64,000 bases of DNA, from NCBI RefSeq assembly GCF_016086655.4, contig NC_052138.2, forward strand, positions 14,942,001-15,006,000, given 5' to 3'. The number at the start of each line of letters is the position of its first letter. Positions within the stretch are counted from its first letter, which is position 1. Source of the stretch: Lepeophtheirus salmonis. Taxonomy: Eukaryota > Arthropoda > Copepoda > Siphonostomatoida > Caligidae. Position numbers and translations under genes: made by a program. The notes beneath the pieces were generated by a model. That model saw only the letters and a program-made list of their open reading frames with translations, ran no database searches and was not told where the DNA came from. This document shows, one piece after another, positions 32,640-44,705 of this stretch.

Positions 32640-32900
32640 CACCTCCGTCTAAAATCAGATTGAGTTATACATACATCTCAATTTGTTTTTAAGTTATGGT
32701 CGAAAGAACATTTTTTACACTCTCCTTTACCTTGACCTGTAACCTCTCGAAATTTATGGCCTTTTACTGTGACCATATATAATGTTTGTACCAAGTTTGA
32801 TCAAGATCGATTTATAACTTTTGCCGTAATCCTAGTGACTAACTAACAAATAGAGGCAAAAACATCACCTCTGTTCAACTTTGTTGTGGAGGTAAAAAGG
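32640..32900 (+). repeat. Dispersed-repeat-like segment ending in a hairpin
   Basis: It contains ttgacctgtaacctct, tgtaccaagtttgatcaaga, aacttttgccgtaatcctag and tgactaactaacaaatagag. It closes with ACCTC (32867-32871), an inner CAAC/GTTG pair and GAGGT (32889-32893). This order and the ACCTC/GAGGT end resemble a repeat tail that I recall from other marine invertebrate genomes. That resemblance is from memory. It has no open frame. Confidence 0.4.
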
Positions 32901-33600
32901 CTTTTTTTAAACTAATTTTTTCTCTTTAAAAATTAATATGTAAAAAATAAATGTTAGCCGTTTGAAAACTTTTATTTTTCTTCATTAATATGCATTCATA
33001 TTCAAAGTACATGGGCTATAAGACGACTATATTAAAAGTTTGATGTGTTGGTTATATAAATTGTTGAAATATTCTTATGGTTACTATTCAAATAAGTCAT
33101 GCTAAGTTTTAAGTTACTCTGTAAAACATAAATTAGGAAAGAAAAAAATAGATGACAGGTTTTCAATGATTCTTTTAAAAATGTGTTTTTCTGACTGACA
33201 AGTTTCTAAGTTAGCAAAAAGTTTTGGGGCAAGTGTTGGGTATTCAGACTAATAACGAGTATAACTCTTAATCCTCTAGTAGGTTTTTACCAAACTCGAA
33301 AATACTCGAGCAGTAAAATTCAGCTTGCAGCACATCCCTAATAAATATACTATACACTTCAAGCATGTTTTTTTAGCAAGAGTGGAGTCCCAAAAAGGTT
33401 TTTAGATTAAAAAACGATAGGCCAGTCAAATGAACACACTAAGCTACCAAACAATTTTATTAGCCAAACTTGCCGTTTTCATGGCCAAATTTGCAAATAA
33501 GATGTCAAAGATATGTTGATCGTGTCAAAGAGAGTCAAAGTTGATGGAGGAGAAGTCAAACAGATTTGAAGAGAGGTCATTCTTGACTCAAAAGTATAAG
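32901..33600. other. No gene seen
   Basis: No supported feature in this stretch. Confidence 0.4.
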
Positions 33601-33637
33601 AAATTTTGTATAAAGCGTTGAAGGAGTCTTATAATTT

Positions 33638-33850
33638 TACTTTTGGCTATCCCAGCGCCCGGACTTCAACAAGTCGGACTGAAACATTTCGTGGTTAGGG
33701 AAGCCCAAAGCTTGCCGAGTCCGCGAACACAACATTGCCGACCTCAAGTCCTCCCTGTATTTGGAGTAGAAGAAAATGAGCTGCAGCTACATTTTACATC
33801 TGTGTGTGGCCTTCCGGTTCTGCTTTGACCCTGTCATTCACACAAATAAT
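33638..33850 (+). pseudogene. maT/mariner-type transposase, C-terminal remnant
   Basis: The frame starting at the tggctatcccag reads WLSQRPDFNKSD, then NISWLGKPKACRVREHNIAD, LKSSLY, KKMSCSYILHLCVAFRFCFD and PVI. This aligns by eye with the third catalytic motif and C-terminus of DD37D transposases (WPSQSPDLNPLDY, NIADLKASI, EEWEKMS, VCASFRRRLEAVI). At least two stops interrupt it, and the residue after the Asp-rich motif is changed. Nothing upstream could be assigned to the same copy. The 61-codon ORF here is in a different frame and is not the real coding frame. Confidence 0.55.
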
Positions 33851-34349
33851 GTTTCTGTGTATAAAGCGTTTTCACTTGAGGTCACAAATTTTATGTCGTC
33901 CATTTTGGGGGCTTATCAACCAAGTTTTATAACAATCAAACCCCTTTTTTGAACTATTGGATGACAAAATGGGACCAACAAATAAAAGGACTTAAACCCT
34001 ACTGTTTACCAAAAATGTATCCCTTTATTGCATTGCCCTATTATATATTTGACCCCTAAATGTATTAAAAATATGTTATTATATCGTTATACAATCTTAT
34101 TTCCATATTGTAGATAAAATTAACAATTATAATGCAAAGAATATGATATTTTTCTCTAACCTTAATTAATCAAAAAAAAAAAAAAGTGGAAATTTAGCCA
34201 TTTTTTAAAGGATTTTCAATACATTATACTTTTGATTTAGTTCAATTATTGTCATCAAGTAATATTAAATACAGGTTTTAAGTTTTCAATTAATAAACCA
34301 TTTCATACACCTTTGTTTTAAAAAATCAATTGATTTTGGTTTAAATTTT
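33851..34349. other. No gene seen
   Basis: AT-rich sequence including an A run near 34172. Confidence 0.4.
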
Positions 34350-34810
34350 AGCTTCATCAAAAAATCCTTCCTTTGCCGCTATAACTACATTACATACTTT
34401 TGGCATTCTGGCTGTTAGTTTTCAAGATAGGCAGGTGTGATATCATTTCAAGCATTCTTCCATAGAACTTGCATTCAATGATTGGAATGTTGTTGTTTTT
34501 TTTAACGACGAACACTTAACTCTTAAAATGAGATTTTGGTGTTCTGTTCCAATAGTATTCACAAAAAAGTTAAAAAAATTCAAACCTTTCAGGAACAAAT
34601 ACGTCTTCCCGTCTGATGCCACGATTGTCAGTATCATCGCAGAGGTTGGCACTTAGTCTGGCTTACCCGTGGCACCTCATCGACCATGTAAGTGAGGTAG
34701 GGGCCGTTTCTGTAGTTTCTAGACAAGTTACACTTTTACTTGTCTTGTTGCAGTGCTAGGCGCAAATCAAATCGGCTATACTTTGCCTTTTGGCCTCCAT
34801 CTCGACAATG
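34350..34810 (-). pseudogene. Tc1-like transposase remnant
   Basis: On the minus strand an N-terminal block (MEAKRQSIADLICA, about 34800-34760) resembles the first helix of Tc1-like transposases. After frame changes come IVASDGKTYLF (about 34635-34600) and, near 34360-34430, ARMPKVCNVVIAAKEGFFDE, which matches the SMPRRCEAVIKAKGG-type C-terminus. Between them most of the catalytic core is gone. Multiple frameshifts and stops are present. Assignment is by motif resemblance. Confidence 0.45.
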
Positions 34811-35640
34811 AATAAACCGATTTCAGTCAGTTGTACGTAATTTGAAAACTAATGTTCAACGAATTATTGTGTTAAAAAATATTGAAACCTAGTTCTTAAA
34901 TGAGGCCTCCCCGACACTATCAAAGTGGAAGTCGAGATTTGCTGTCGTACAGTGTATATGTTTATGATTAGAACGCGGAATAGAAATATTGGGTGAACAC
35001 TGAACGAAAAAAAGCCACAAAAAAAAACATGAACGATACAGTAAAATAGCGGAACGCTTACAATTCTGAATATATCTGTAATTGAAATGTCAGTCAGTTC
35101 ATTTCGGAGCAATACAAAGGTAAGAATTGAGAATGCCCACTACCTCTAAAGGACCATGTTCAAAAATGATTTCGTAAAGTATACATATATGGGTCATTTC
35201 ATGATAAATTTTTACAAGGACATAGGTTTGACTAAAATTTGGTATGTGGTATTATTGATAGTGAACCAGCCCAGAAATGAAATTTTGGATATGTTACTCT
35301 TTCAAAACTCTGAGTTTTAATAAATATTTGACTAGCTATATAACGTAAACCAAAGCAATGAGAGGGAAATATAATACACCAATAAAAATCTGTCAGTTAG
35401 TTTAACAAAATTTATGGTATAAGGGTTTTTTTTAAATTCTAAGAAAATCCAAGTCAATTTCTCCTTAAAAATTTAAGGTCAAAAACTACTGCCTTAGCTT
35501 ACTTTTTATTTATTTAATAAGACCTGTGATTTAATGTACAAAACATTTACGTATAACATATCTATGGAATAAAATAGTTTTTCATCATAATTTAAAGTAT
35601 GAAAAAATAAAATGATTAAAATATATTTATCACCTATACA
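34811..35640. other. No gene seen
   Basis: AT-rich; minus ORFs of 76-82 codons here are F/I/Y-rich chance frames. Confidence 0.4.
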
Positions 35641-35645
35641 TAATA

Positions 35646-36268
35646 TTAGGTTAATTAATATTAGTACTGAACCTTTTTCGCTCGATGTCTTTGTTGAGCT
35701 ATATCTCACTATTAATATATTGCATAAAAAAACCATAAAGTATGCTTAAAGGTTAAGCGTACACTTAAAAAAGTTTATTTACAGTTTTGTACTTGGTGAA
35801 CCAAATTGTGTGTTTCAGCGTTTCAAAATGGAAATAAAAAAGAGGAAATTCGATACATTCTTCATTATCACTACAAGCAAGATGAAAAGACGGAGGAAGG
35901 GGCCAAAAAATATTGTACTATTTATGGAACGGTGGTTCCAACGGTTCCGTTCTGATAATATGTACGTCGAAGATGAGGTATGCACTATCAACTATGAGCT
36001 GCTCCCATCCGGCAAAACACTCAATTCGGACTTATATTGTCAACAACTGACCAGATTGAAGCAGGCGATCGAGCAGAAGCGGCCAGAATTGGCCCATAGA
36101 AAGGGTGTTGTATTCTATCAAGACAACGACAGGCCACATAAATCTTTAACGACGCGCCAGAAGCTCTGAGAGCTTTGATCGGAGGTTCTATTGCACTCAC
36201 TCTATAGAGAAGCTTATGAAAATGAGCTGGTCCAGTTTTTACCAATAGGGGCTTATTACTTCACCTAT
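35646..36268 (+). mobile_element. Internally deleted mariner element (623 bp)
   Basis: The left end TTAGGTTAATTAATATTAGT is preceded by TA (35644-35645). The right end, CTTATTACTTCACCTAT, is followed by TA (36269-36270) and in reverse matches a mariner TTAGGT-type TIR (compare TTAGGTTAAGTAAAAAG at 58126). Inside is a shortened transposase frame. The element has lost part of the coding core but keeps both ends, like the element at 30340. Confidence 0.7.
35810..36245 (+). pseudogene. Mariner transposase with internal deletions
   Basis: The N-terminal part WFQRFRSDNMYVED (near 35934-35975) matches the second helix-turn-helix of mariner transposases (WFQRFRSGN). After a deletion the frame continues as YELLPSGKTLNSDLYCQQL and RLKQAIEQKRPELAHRKG to VVFYQDNDRPH, the second catalytic Asp block (normally HQDNARPH). 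A stop (TGA) follows LTTRQKL. A third-motif remnant would lie near 36180-36245 but is not intact. The first catalytic Asp region is deleted, so it is inactive. The family is clear from the long DLYCQQL match. Confidence 0.8.
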
Positions 36269-37249
36269 TATATATAGAAATATTTCTTTAAACTGATTTT
36301 TATTCTTATGAGTATCTCTTTTTTCCTTCCCCGCCTACCTGCATTTGACTTCATGTATATTCTTCACTTCCATGCACTGTCCCTCCCTATAAAGGGAATA
36401 CAATGCCCCAGCCTTGCATAATAGTATTAATTACCAAATTCATCATCCTTTCACACCCTACTTACATTGTTTCTTCATGACAAAAAACAAAAACAAAATT
36501 AACATTACTTTTCTTCATCTAACTAAACAGCTTTTTAACATTGTATTATACTTGCCTATTATTGTTTTTACTTACGATATATCACTAATCAAATATGCAT
36601 CAAAATGCTAATTTCTTCATCTTTAAGGCTTCAAAACGAAGATTTGGATAGAGCTACATATCTAAACATTCTACTCAAACGATACCATTTAGTAAATTTT
36701 AATCCATTTCCTCGTTAAAATTTATAACCGAGTGACTCATTTATATATAGAATGACACTTATTAGAGAGCCCAGTGTACAATTATGCACAAAACTCAAAA
36801 TGAAATAATTATTGAAGGGGGAAAATTGTACAATGATCGAAATTTAAATGGTTCGTACTTCTTTTTTTCTTTTCTTATTCGGGGGGTTCAAATCAATTTC
36901 TTTCATTTAAAGTGAGAGACTTCCCCCTTCATTTACGATCAAATGATCAATTCTTAGTCATATTAAGCTGTCTGCAAGAACAATTTTTGTTACAAGAAAT
37001 ACTAGTATAATAACGTCGTCATCTGTGATGTCTCAAAACAACATCTTGCGAGGAGAAAAGTTTTGACATGGCTAGAAAATATCATCAAGCTAGCAAGTGC
37101 ATTTCATCACCTTGTTCATAGCTTTGAACGCCACGAGCTTTTTTGTCCTCTTGCGACCTCAACTTTTAAAAATAAAATTTGATGAGAGCCGATGATAGCT
37201 ATATAAAATTATGCCATGCTAAGGCACCTTCGAACAACTTGATAGAGAG
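36269..37249. other. No gene seen
   Basis: AT-rich; the 65-codon ORF at 36414 lacks any support. Confidence 0.4.
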
Positions 37250-37335
37250 GAGGATATTCCAAATTTCCGTCATCTCATAGCTGCTAGCTGCTGATCTAAT
37301 GAAACGTCATGTCAGCTATATTCATTAATATGTAG
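37250..37335 (-). repeat. Repeat A, fragment (minus)
   Basis: Reverse reading gives the tagctgacatgacgtttcat, tagatcagcagctagcagct and tgagatgacggaaat blocks of family A. Confidence 0.6.
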
Positions 37336-38689
37336 AGTCAGCTCTTTTAAATCATAAATGGTCAACTGACGAAAAAAGCATAAGAGAGCGTACATAGTTT
37401 TATTTATTCCAAAAACGAATTGTTATTCCGAGCTTAATTATCTTAATCCTCCGTTAGTGAACTGGGATTTTATAAACACCGATATTTGTTTAAGCAAAAA
37501 TTATTTTGAGTCTACATTTTATAGCCCATGCTTTTCATTGTGCTTCTGAAACAGGAAATTTGAATATATAAAATTCTATAATTTATCTTGAAAATACCCT
37601 GTAGAGGATTAGTTCGTATATTTAACAATTTTTTATCGAGGTTTAGTGTGTTTAATTAAGTGTTTTGCATAAAAATCGTTCCTGTAGTTATTTTATATAA
37701 TACATGCAAGCCCATAAAAAACTGATAGGTATTAACTTGATTTTTCAAAATTCTGTGTATTTCATAATTTCTTTTATCAAAGTACATCTTTTTATCTTGT
37801 TGAAACTCTAAACTCATGTTATTTTTATTATTTTTTCTCGGAAAGGATGTTCAATAACAGAGAATCAATAAAATCTTTTCCCCTAAATGACAGTTATCAA
37901 TTAAAAATGTATTTATTTTTGGATCCCCAAGGCTTATAAATTTTTTTATGGAAGGTAAAAAAAGTCAGGTACCTCGTGTTCATTCTTCATGGTATGTTTC
38001 TAAACAATTACATGTATGAGCTGATGTCTATACAGTATAATATATTATCTACCAACAAGTTTTGTTTTTTTGTATCTAAAGCTCATTTATAGTTCCGTTT
38101 CTGGAAAGTAATACATATTAATCTTGATTCCTTGCAGGTTCTTAGTTGACATATTACATCTTATTCCCCCTAATGGATGTAGGTATCTAAATATTAAATG
38201 AGCAAGGTTCAATGACCTACCTCAAAAGTCTTGGAGAACAATTATGAACTTTCTACATTTTTGTCTCATTCCACATGGAACGAACAACATTTACTGGTTA
38301 TATGTGAAAAAAAAACAACTCTAAATTGATTATATAATTTATATACAAGTCTATCTATGTAGAGTAAGAATATTTGATGATGTAGTCTTACGTAGTGATA
38401 TAAATCATCTGTATTTTTTAGGTGGACTGTTTTTTTTTTTTGGAATTGGTAATCTAAAGAATAAATCATCTTTTCCTTCGCAGTTGTCAAAATTATTTAA
38501 CACTCGAGAGGTGAACTTCCTTTTCTACAACATTCAAATATATTCAAAACCTGATTAAACATTTGTGAGTACTCATAACAAAAACTTGTCAACTTCATAA
38601 TATCCCTTTTCGAAGAAACCCTAGTCCTTAGTGACAAAAAACACGAACAACCAATTTAACAAGCCTCCATTGAGGTCCATTTTATAGCC
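37336..38689. other. No gene seen
   Basis: AT-rich sequence with no features. Confidence 0.4.
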
Positions 38690-38960
38690 CTAAGTGTGTA
38701 GACCATAGACAGGAAGAGGTGATAGTCACTTGGTTCCAGGTATTGACTTTAGGGTGGATGCATAAGTACTTCCTATCCGAGCATGTGGAGGTTCCGGCGA
38801 GTCATCAAAAATGTGTGCACCCTGGCATTGTCTCGATGTGATGTTTTGCTATCTCCTATTCACCAATGCTGGCAGTTTCTGTTCGATTGCCAGTTTTAAA
38901 CAGTCGAGTTGTTCACAGTAGAGGGCGAAATTAACTGGGGAAAAATGGTTCCAAGCACGA
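38690..38960 (-). pseudogene. Mariner transposase fragment
   Basis: Minus-strand translation gives LYCEQLDCLKLAIEQK followed by LPALVNRR (about 38930-38855), the block before the second catalytic Asp in mariner transposases. After a stop comes a decayed segment where the QDNARPH motif should be. The fragment then fades toward 38690. The copy is short and has no recognised TIRs. Confidence 0.6.
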
Positions 38961-39934
38961 ACCGAAAGAAAAATATCAACATTGCAGACATGAAAAATGT
39001 TCTTGCTCGCTTTCGACGCGTTTTCACATTTCAGGTAGTAAAAATATAAAATATGCCGAATTTCTTCCTTTGACCTGACCTACGATAATTCGCTACTGAA
39101 CGAGCGAAGTGCATTACTGTCTAAAAAGCGTTTGTAGTACTCACTCACAACTTTACAACGGTTTATCGTATGATCCAATGTGACCAATAATGAACAAGAT
39201 ATACTTAGTTAAAAAGTGGGTAGGAAATGCCAAATTAATTTTCCCCCAAACTAATATTTAAGTGCATTAAGGGCATTTGTGACCTGTCAACACAAAAACA
39301 AACTAGAATGTTTTTTCTTAAAATAGAGTGTGTCATACATTTGTATTCTTCCACAAATTATCGTAAAATTCTATCAACAAGTTCTTCTAATTAATCCTTT
39401 CGATTACTTGCAAATTGCACTTAAATTAGCCAAAATTGATCGTCTTAATGAAAATGAAAAAATTGATGGATTTTTTATAAAGGGAAAATATCGGGGTAAA
39501 TATAATTTATACAACGAGCTACAATGCTCACATAAAATTATTAGATATAATTTAATAATTTTTTAACTATAGCCTCCTGGACTAAACTTTTTTTCATGGT
39601 GATTTTTAGCACTTGTGTGCACGTAAACTGTTGTGTCCGATTTTTGTATCAAAGATGTTTTCAGTGAGGCTCAATATAGTAAAGTTTTTTATATGGAAAT
39701 TTAGTGAGGATATAATAATTTATATTAGAACAGAACAATACTAATGATGAGTGATGACTAATGACGTCATCTCATAAGAAACTTTCAAATTATATTTTTA
39801 CATAAACATCAAGATATTCTTAATTTTTGTCGTTGGTTTTATCCTTCCTACTCCTACTTTTTATCTAATCTGTGTTTCAGTATTTAAAGAATTAATATTT
39901 CTCATAATAAATTGAAGTACATTCGTCTCCTGGA
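38961..39934. other. No gene seen
   Basis: It contains a TGACGTCA at 39762-39769. The 78-codon ORF at 39330 has no support. Confidence 0.4.
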
Positions 39935-40258
39935 TCACTTGTCATCCAAGAACTCCAAAAAGACCCTATCCTCTGAGTCTCTGACTCTGTATTCTAATCT
40001 ATGATCCCAATAATGTCTTCGTTTTACTAAAAGGAATGAAAGATTTAAACCCCTTGAGGTTCTTCGACGTTTATAGTGAAGTATATGAGTCAACGTCAAA
40101 GAAGAGGATCCCTTGCAGCTTCTCATAGTGGTGAAGAATGAGGGAGACTTGTGTTTCATATGAGTCAAAGTCAAAGAAGAGGATCACTTGTTGTTCCTCG
40201 TAGTGATAGTGGTGAGGAATGAGGGAGACTTATGTTTCATATGAGTTACATGAATCAA
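39935..40258 (-). repeat. Tandem duplication (75 and 81 bp) lying in frame in a minus-strand ORF
   Basis: Units start at 40083, 40158 and (partial) 40239, each beginning atatgagt, then tcaaagaagaggatc, and ending gaatgagggagact then tgtttcat. Both unit lengths are multiples of three. The minus translation repeats LTHMKHKSPSFF/LTT...SSSLT, followed by YKRRRTSRGLNLSFLLVKRR and YRVRDSEDRVFLEFLDDK to a stop at 39935. The ORF (80 codons) is open across one unit but a TGA interrupts the upstream unit. The function is unknown. It may be a decayed gene end or chance. Confidence 0.45.
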
Positions 40259-40956
40259 ATCATAGTGTGAAATCAGAAATGGAATACATATTCTGTAATT
40301 GTTCTTGAAACTTGTTTCAATCATTCAATCCAAAACAAAATATTGTCAATTCATTGGTATTAAATTGACAATCAACAAAATTATCATAGATATCAAATCA
40401 TAAGCCAAATTCATCATGATAAAGTATCCAAGCTCTGATATATTTCATTTCCAATAAGTTTATTTGTCTGATTATTCACGTAAAATTTACGCCTCTATTT
40501 TTATCTGATTACTTTATTTACAAAATGGTTTTGACGAAACTGACAATTTTTATTTAGATCCTTGACAAATTAATTTTTAAGTCCAAAATGTGATTAAATT
40601 AGTTACTTTCTTAAAATTGTTTCGATATATTAAAAATGTACGTTCATTTTTTATTATTACTGTAATACTAATCAAGTTTCTTTGATTTAGCTTTTTATTA
40701 TATTTATATTTGAATACTATTTGGAAAAGTACAATAATGTAAGCTGTCATTCTATATGTAATAATACCTCTTCATATCATCATGCTCGAAGATTAAGGAT
40801 CTAACTACGACCAATTTAGTCTAATAATTAATAACTCACGTTTTCTTGGCAACAATCTTAATAAAATATGACTTGCGTACAGTAGATTTAGTTAATGCAC
40901 ACTATTTTGAATTTATAGGGACTATTTTATACTATTAAGTTTCACTTTAAAACTAT
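40259..40956. other. No gene seen
   Basis: AT-rich sequence with no features. Confidence 0.4.
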
Positions 40957-41376
40957 TTACAACCTAAAATAAAGTTTTATATATCTAGTTTTTTTTATAA
41001 AATTCATAGTACATCCTCTTAAATAATCCAGTAACGGCAATTGATCTCTATTTTCAATTAACGAAGAACAATAATTCAATAAACTAAGAAACATATTCAA
41101 TATATTATGTGCTTCAATTTTACAAGTATACACATTTACTTTCAGCGTATGATTTTGGTTTTTAGTATATTGAGGCAAACAAATATATTCAATATTAGTT
41201 GAATGAAGAATAAAATATACAACAATCAATCCTATTATACATGCATTGATAAAGTTGTTAGCATAAATACCTTTGATTTTAATAAATCCATTAGGAAAAC
41301 GTTTATTATTTTTAATTATACTTAGGTATACACCAAGTTCAGAAATAATTAAAATATGGATCAAAATTAATTTCAT
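40957..41376 (-). CDS. Hypothetical small secreted or membrane protein, 139 aa
   Basis: The longest ORF in the 36-52 kb region. It starts with a hydrophobic stretch that could act as a signal peptide (MKLILIHILIISELGVYL) and has a second hydrophobic segment (FINACIIGLIVVYFILH, about residues 41-57). Five cysteines and one NHT glycosylation motif follow. The ATG context (AAAAAGG before the start) is acceptable. I recognise no domain. In DNA this AT-rich an ORF of this length is only mildly unlikely by chance, and the K/N/I/Y/L bias matches that of chance frames. No homology evidence is available. Confidence 0.25.
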   Translation of the reverse strand: MKLILIHILIISELGVYLSIIKNNKRFPNGFIKIKGIYANNFINACIIGLIVVYFILHSTNIEYICLPQYTKNQNHTLKVNVYTCKIEAHNILNMFLSLLNYCSSLIENRDQLPLLDYLRGCTMNFIKKTRYIKLYFRL

Positions 41377-41916
41377 CCTTTTTCCAAAATAAGAGTACTT
41401 TCAATTTCAATTTAAACAAAGAAGTGAAATAATTCAATGTAGATATTGAGCTTAATATGTTGCACTCATCATTTTTAAACTATTTAACTTGTTTTTTTGC
41501 ATCTTTGATAACAATGAAACTTCATCGGTTATGATTGAATTGTTTGATATGTGCAAGATCAGAGTCGACGCCATGAACTCAATGTAGATTAAAAAAAGGC
41601 TTGATTACTATTGATAATATAGATGACTTTAAAATATACAAACTAAATGTTTAATTAAAACTTCTTAGGTTCGATCCATTATCAAGAAAAACCTTTTATC
41701 CCTTACATATTCCATTTTGTTGCTTGTGTTGAAAGGATGAAATGTATTTTAAATATTCAATAATAAATCATAAAGAATAAATAAAGGTAAATGGATAGTA
41801 AAATATTCTTATAATAATTAGTATCCTATTCATTTTATTCTTCTTTAATATAATTTATAACTTTTTAGAAAAATTAATCTAATAATAAATTATTTTTTTT
41901 ACAGGATTAATATTTT

Positions 41917-42140
41917 TCAACAATTTATCTTACAAAAATAAAGCCAAAATAGACATAATTCGTACATGTTATCTTCCAAATAGATTCGTAAATGATTTAT
42001 CAAATTTCTGATTGAATTTATTTCAATGTTGTGGCAACAATTCAAATAATGTACGTACAAAGCATACACTAGATGTTCTAGTCTAAAGGAGCACTTCAAT
42101 GACCTTCTTTTTGGATATAGCATATAACACTCATACGCAA
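41917..42140 (-). CDS. Unassigned ORF or exon, about 74 codons
   Basis: Minus-strand frame, open from a TGA near 42145 to a TAA near 41917. It reads NYKLAYECYMLYPKRRSLKC, then SFRLEHLVYALYVHYLNC and a C-terminal IYLEDNMYELCLFWLYF. Near the end TTT|GTAAGA could be a donor. It lies about 540 bp upstream (minus sense) of the 139-aa ORF, so the two could be exons of one gene, but no convincing acceptor links them. The product is unknown. Confidence 0.2.
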
Positions 42141-44619
42141 GCTTGTAGTTTCAACTAAGCCACATCTTCAGAGGTCCTGAAGATTAAGAGAGAGTCCATT
42201 ATGAAATTGAATTCTGTCATCCGAGATCCCATCATCTCAGCTATCCTCCTTAGATTGCAAGGCTATTAGGAAGTATTCTCAAGTACTTGACAAAATGTTT
42301 GAACCGACGAAAGAGTTTCATGCTAAGTTAATTTTTTCTCTTCTCATTATTACAGGCCTTTTGTTGTAGTTAAAAGGATCCTAGGTAGTAGTAGACAATT
42401 GCATATCAAAGCCAGTCATATTTTATTTATTCAAAGGAGTTGAATTAAGTCCTTTGCTTGTACAACTCATATTCGAAAGCAATATTTCACGTAAAAAAAC
42501 TTAAGTGGATTATACTCATAACTTAGGAGTAACAAACACCCTCATCAATCCAAGAAGCTCACAAAGTCATTGGCCGTTGTCCATTGAACTAAGTACCTTC
42601 CAGTAAGAATGTCTAGGATGTAACTGCTCTTTCGACCATAGAGAATGATCTACTAATTATTTTCAATTTCCTACCTCTGACATAACAGCTAATTAGTAAT
42701 AGAATGGTAAAATTCAAAGAAACCAAGTAAAAGAATAGTGGCTATATAAAGGTTGCTATAAAACTTTCATTTTCATTTTCAATTTTTACATCCATAAGTG
42801 GTTCTAAATTAAAGTTGATTTAAATAGCTTAACCGTTCCATTACATAGGTTACATCAAATATAATTAATTTACAACATAAAAAAAGTTTCGCCATGATAT
42901 TTGTGGAGACAAAGAGTGTGGCATGCACAGTGCTCACTCCTGAGTATTTGGCACAACTTTTTTTTGTTTTACCTCCAGCCATATTGAATGTGAAACAATG
43001 ACTATTTTCATTTTAAGAAGTTATTCATCTACAATTCCTAAAATAATCATTTTGTAATGCAATAAGCATAAACTTGATTATTAGACAACTCCTCAACGGC
43101 AATTTAATAAATTTTACGCAGTTAAATAAATTTAGAAAAAGAAGTATAACTGCCTTATTTTTCTGAATTTATAATTAAATTCCACGTAAAGAACGTTACC
43201 ACAAATAATTTTCCCAAGTTTCCCCTTTAATAATAAATAAATGCATAATCTAGGACACCTGAAAACGAGTTAGCTCAGTTTTTGAGACCATCGAGCTCAG
43301 TTATTATGTGACATAGCGGTAATTTATTGGCATAAAGTTCACACAATATTAGAATCAATCTATGGACCAAATTTCTCTATTAGTTGCATTCTGAGCATGT
43401 TCAACTATCTTTCCTATCAAGCTCTAAGCATGAAGATAGACAATTCGGGATATCAAAAAAGAGACAAAAGAGATGGAAGTGATTTGGGAGATATCAGTGT
43501 ACTGTTCACCTCATCTCCATCGGTATGATACTTTATTTATTAATATTGAGGCATTCATCAAAGTCAACTGATTAGTTTTACCGAAAAAAAAGAATAAATT
43601 AATATTCATAATGAATGAAAAATATCAAACTTATAGAATATAAAAATGAAAATATCCATAAATAAAAAATCAACCTTAGAAATTAAGAAATAATAAATAA
43701 AAGCGGTTTTTTATATGCCTCTACCAAACGGTTCATATGTTGATTCATTGTAGAAGTGTATTCTAAAGAACGTCAATGATTCTTTCTGCATTGAAATAAA
43801 AGAAATATATCTCTACGCATATATCGAAGATAAGGTGACTCAAATTCTGCTCAACCAAATGGGGTTAAAAGTTTAATGACTATTTTCGTGGTCCCAAATT
43901 ATAAATCGGTAAAATTGGTTGTCTCATTTGGCATAAATGATCAACATAAGTATATTTAGGGATAATATATTTCACATTAAGTATCAAAAAATGAGATTTG
44001 AGTAATAAAAATGAAGAGAAACATCAAAATAAATGCGTGTAACTCGCGGTACCAAAAGAAAATATTTATTTATTGTAAGCATGTTTGCAACTAAAATACT
44101 CATACCATGAGGAAAGTTAAAGAAAGTTTGAAAAAATATTGTTGCATAATAAATGTTGCATCTACAATACTTAATCAAATAAAAATCCTGTAACTGGATT
44201 CAAATCGATAATTTTCAAGAGACAGCATCACAATTTCCTTTCATTTGACATTTATAGATATTCAAATCAAAAGTTGTGGATGAAGGATCATTTTTTTTGG
44301 ACGTTTGAGAGTTATTTTCTCGTTTAGAGGAATAAAATCCGGCATACAAATATCCGGCGATACCAAATTCCCAACTCTTGCATTAAGGTACATCCTAATA
44401 TCCAAATTTAATGTCATATTTTATTTAGTTTACAACTAATTGGATATGGAACTTCATAAATATATTTGCACTAAATCATGATTATAAATTATTTAAATCA
44501 ATTTTATCTAAAAGTTGTTTGCAACAACTTATAATCTACTTATGTACTGACATATATGGATATAAATTTGCAGTGTCACTAAAATAATTAAGAACATGTG
44601 TTGATTACTAAAGTATATA
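42141..44619. other. No gene recognised
   Basis: Mostly AT-rich. A plus frame near 42200-42270 (KLNSVIRDPIISAILLRLQG) looks somewhat protein-like but is short and unsupported. A tRNA-A-box-like ttagctcagtttttgag at about 43270 has no B box. Confidence 0.35.
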
Positions 44620-44624
44620 GTGAT

Positions 44625-44705
44625 GTTGTCACGATAAAAATATTTTCTTACTGGTTTCGATACCAAAATTGGTATCAATATTTTTGATACTTTTAGGATA
44701 AAAAT
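44625..44705. mobile_element. Possible hAT-type end with GATACC repeats
   Basis: It contains tgatgttgtcacgataaaaa, then ggtttcgataccaaaattgg and tatcaatatttttgatac. This arrangement resembles ends of some hAT elements that I recall from other animals. Only one end was seen. Confidence 0.25.

Noticed and set aside
33643..33828. 61-codon ORF as a gene
   Set aside because: It is in a different frame from the recognisable transposase remnant in the same DNA.
43265..43300. tRNA or SINE head (ttagctcagtttttgag)
   Set aside because: An A-box-like match only, with no B box at suitable distance.
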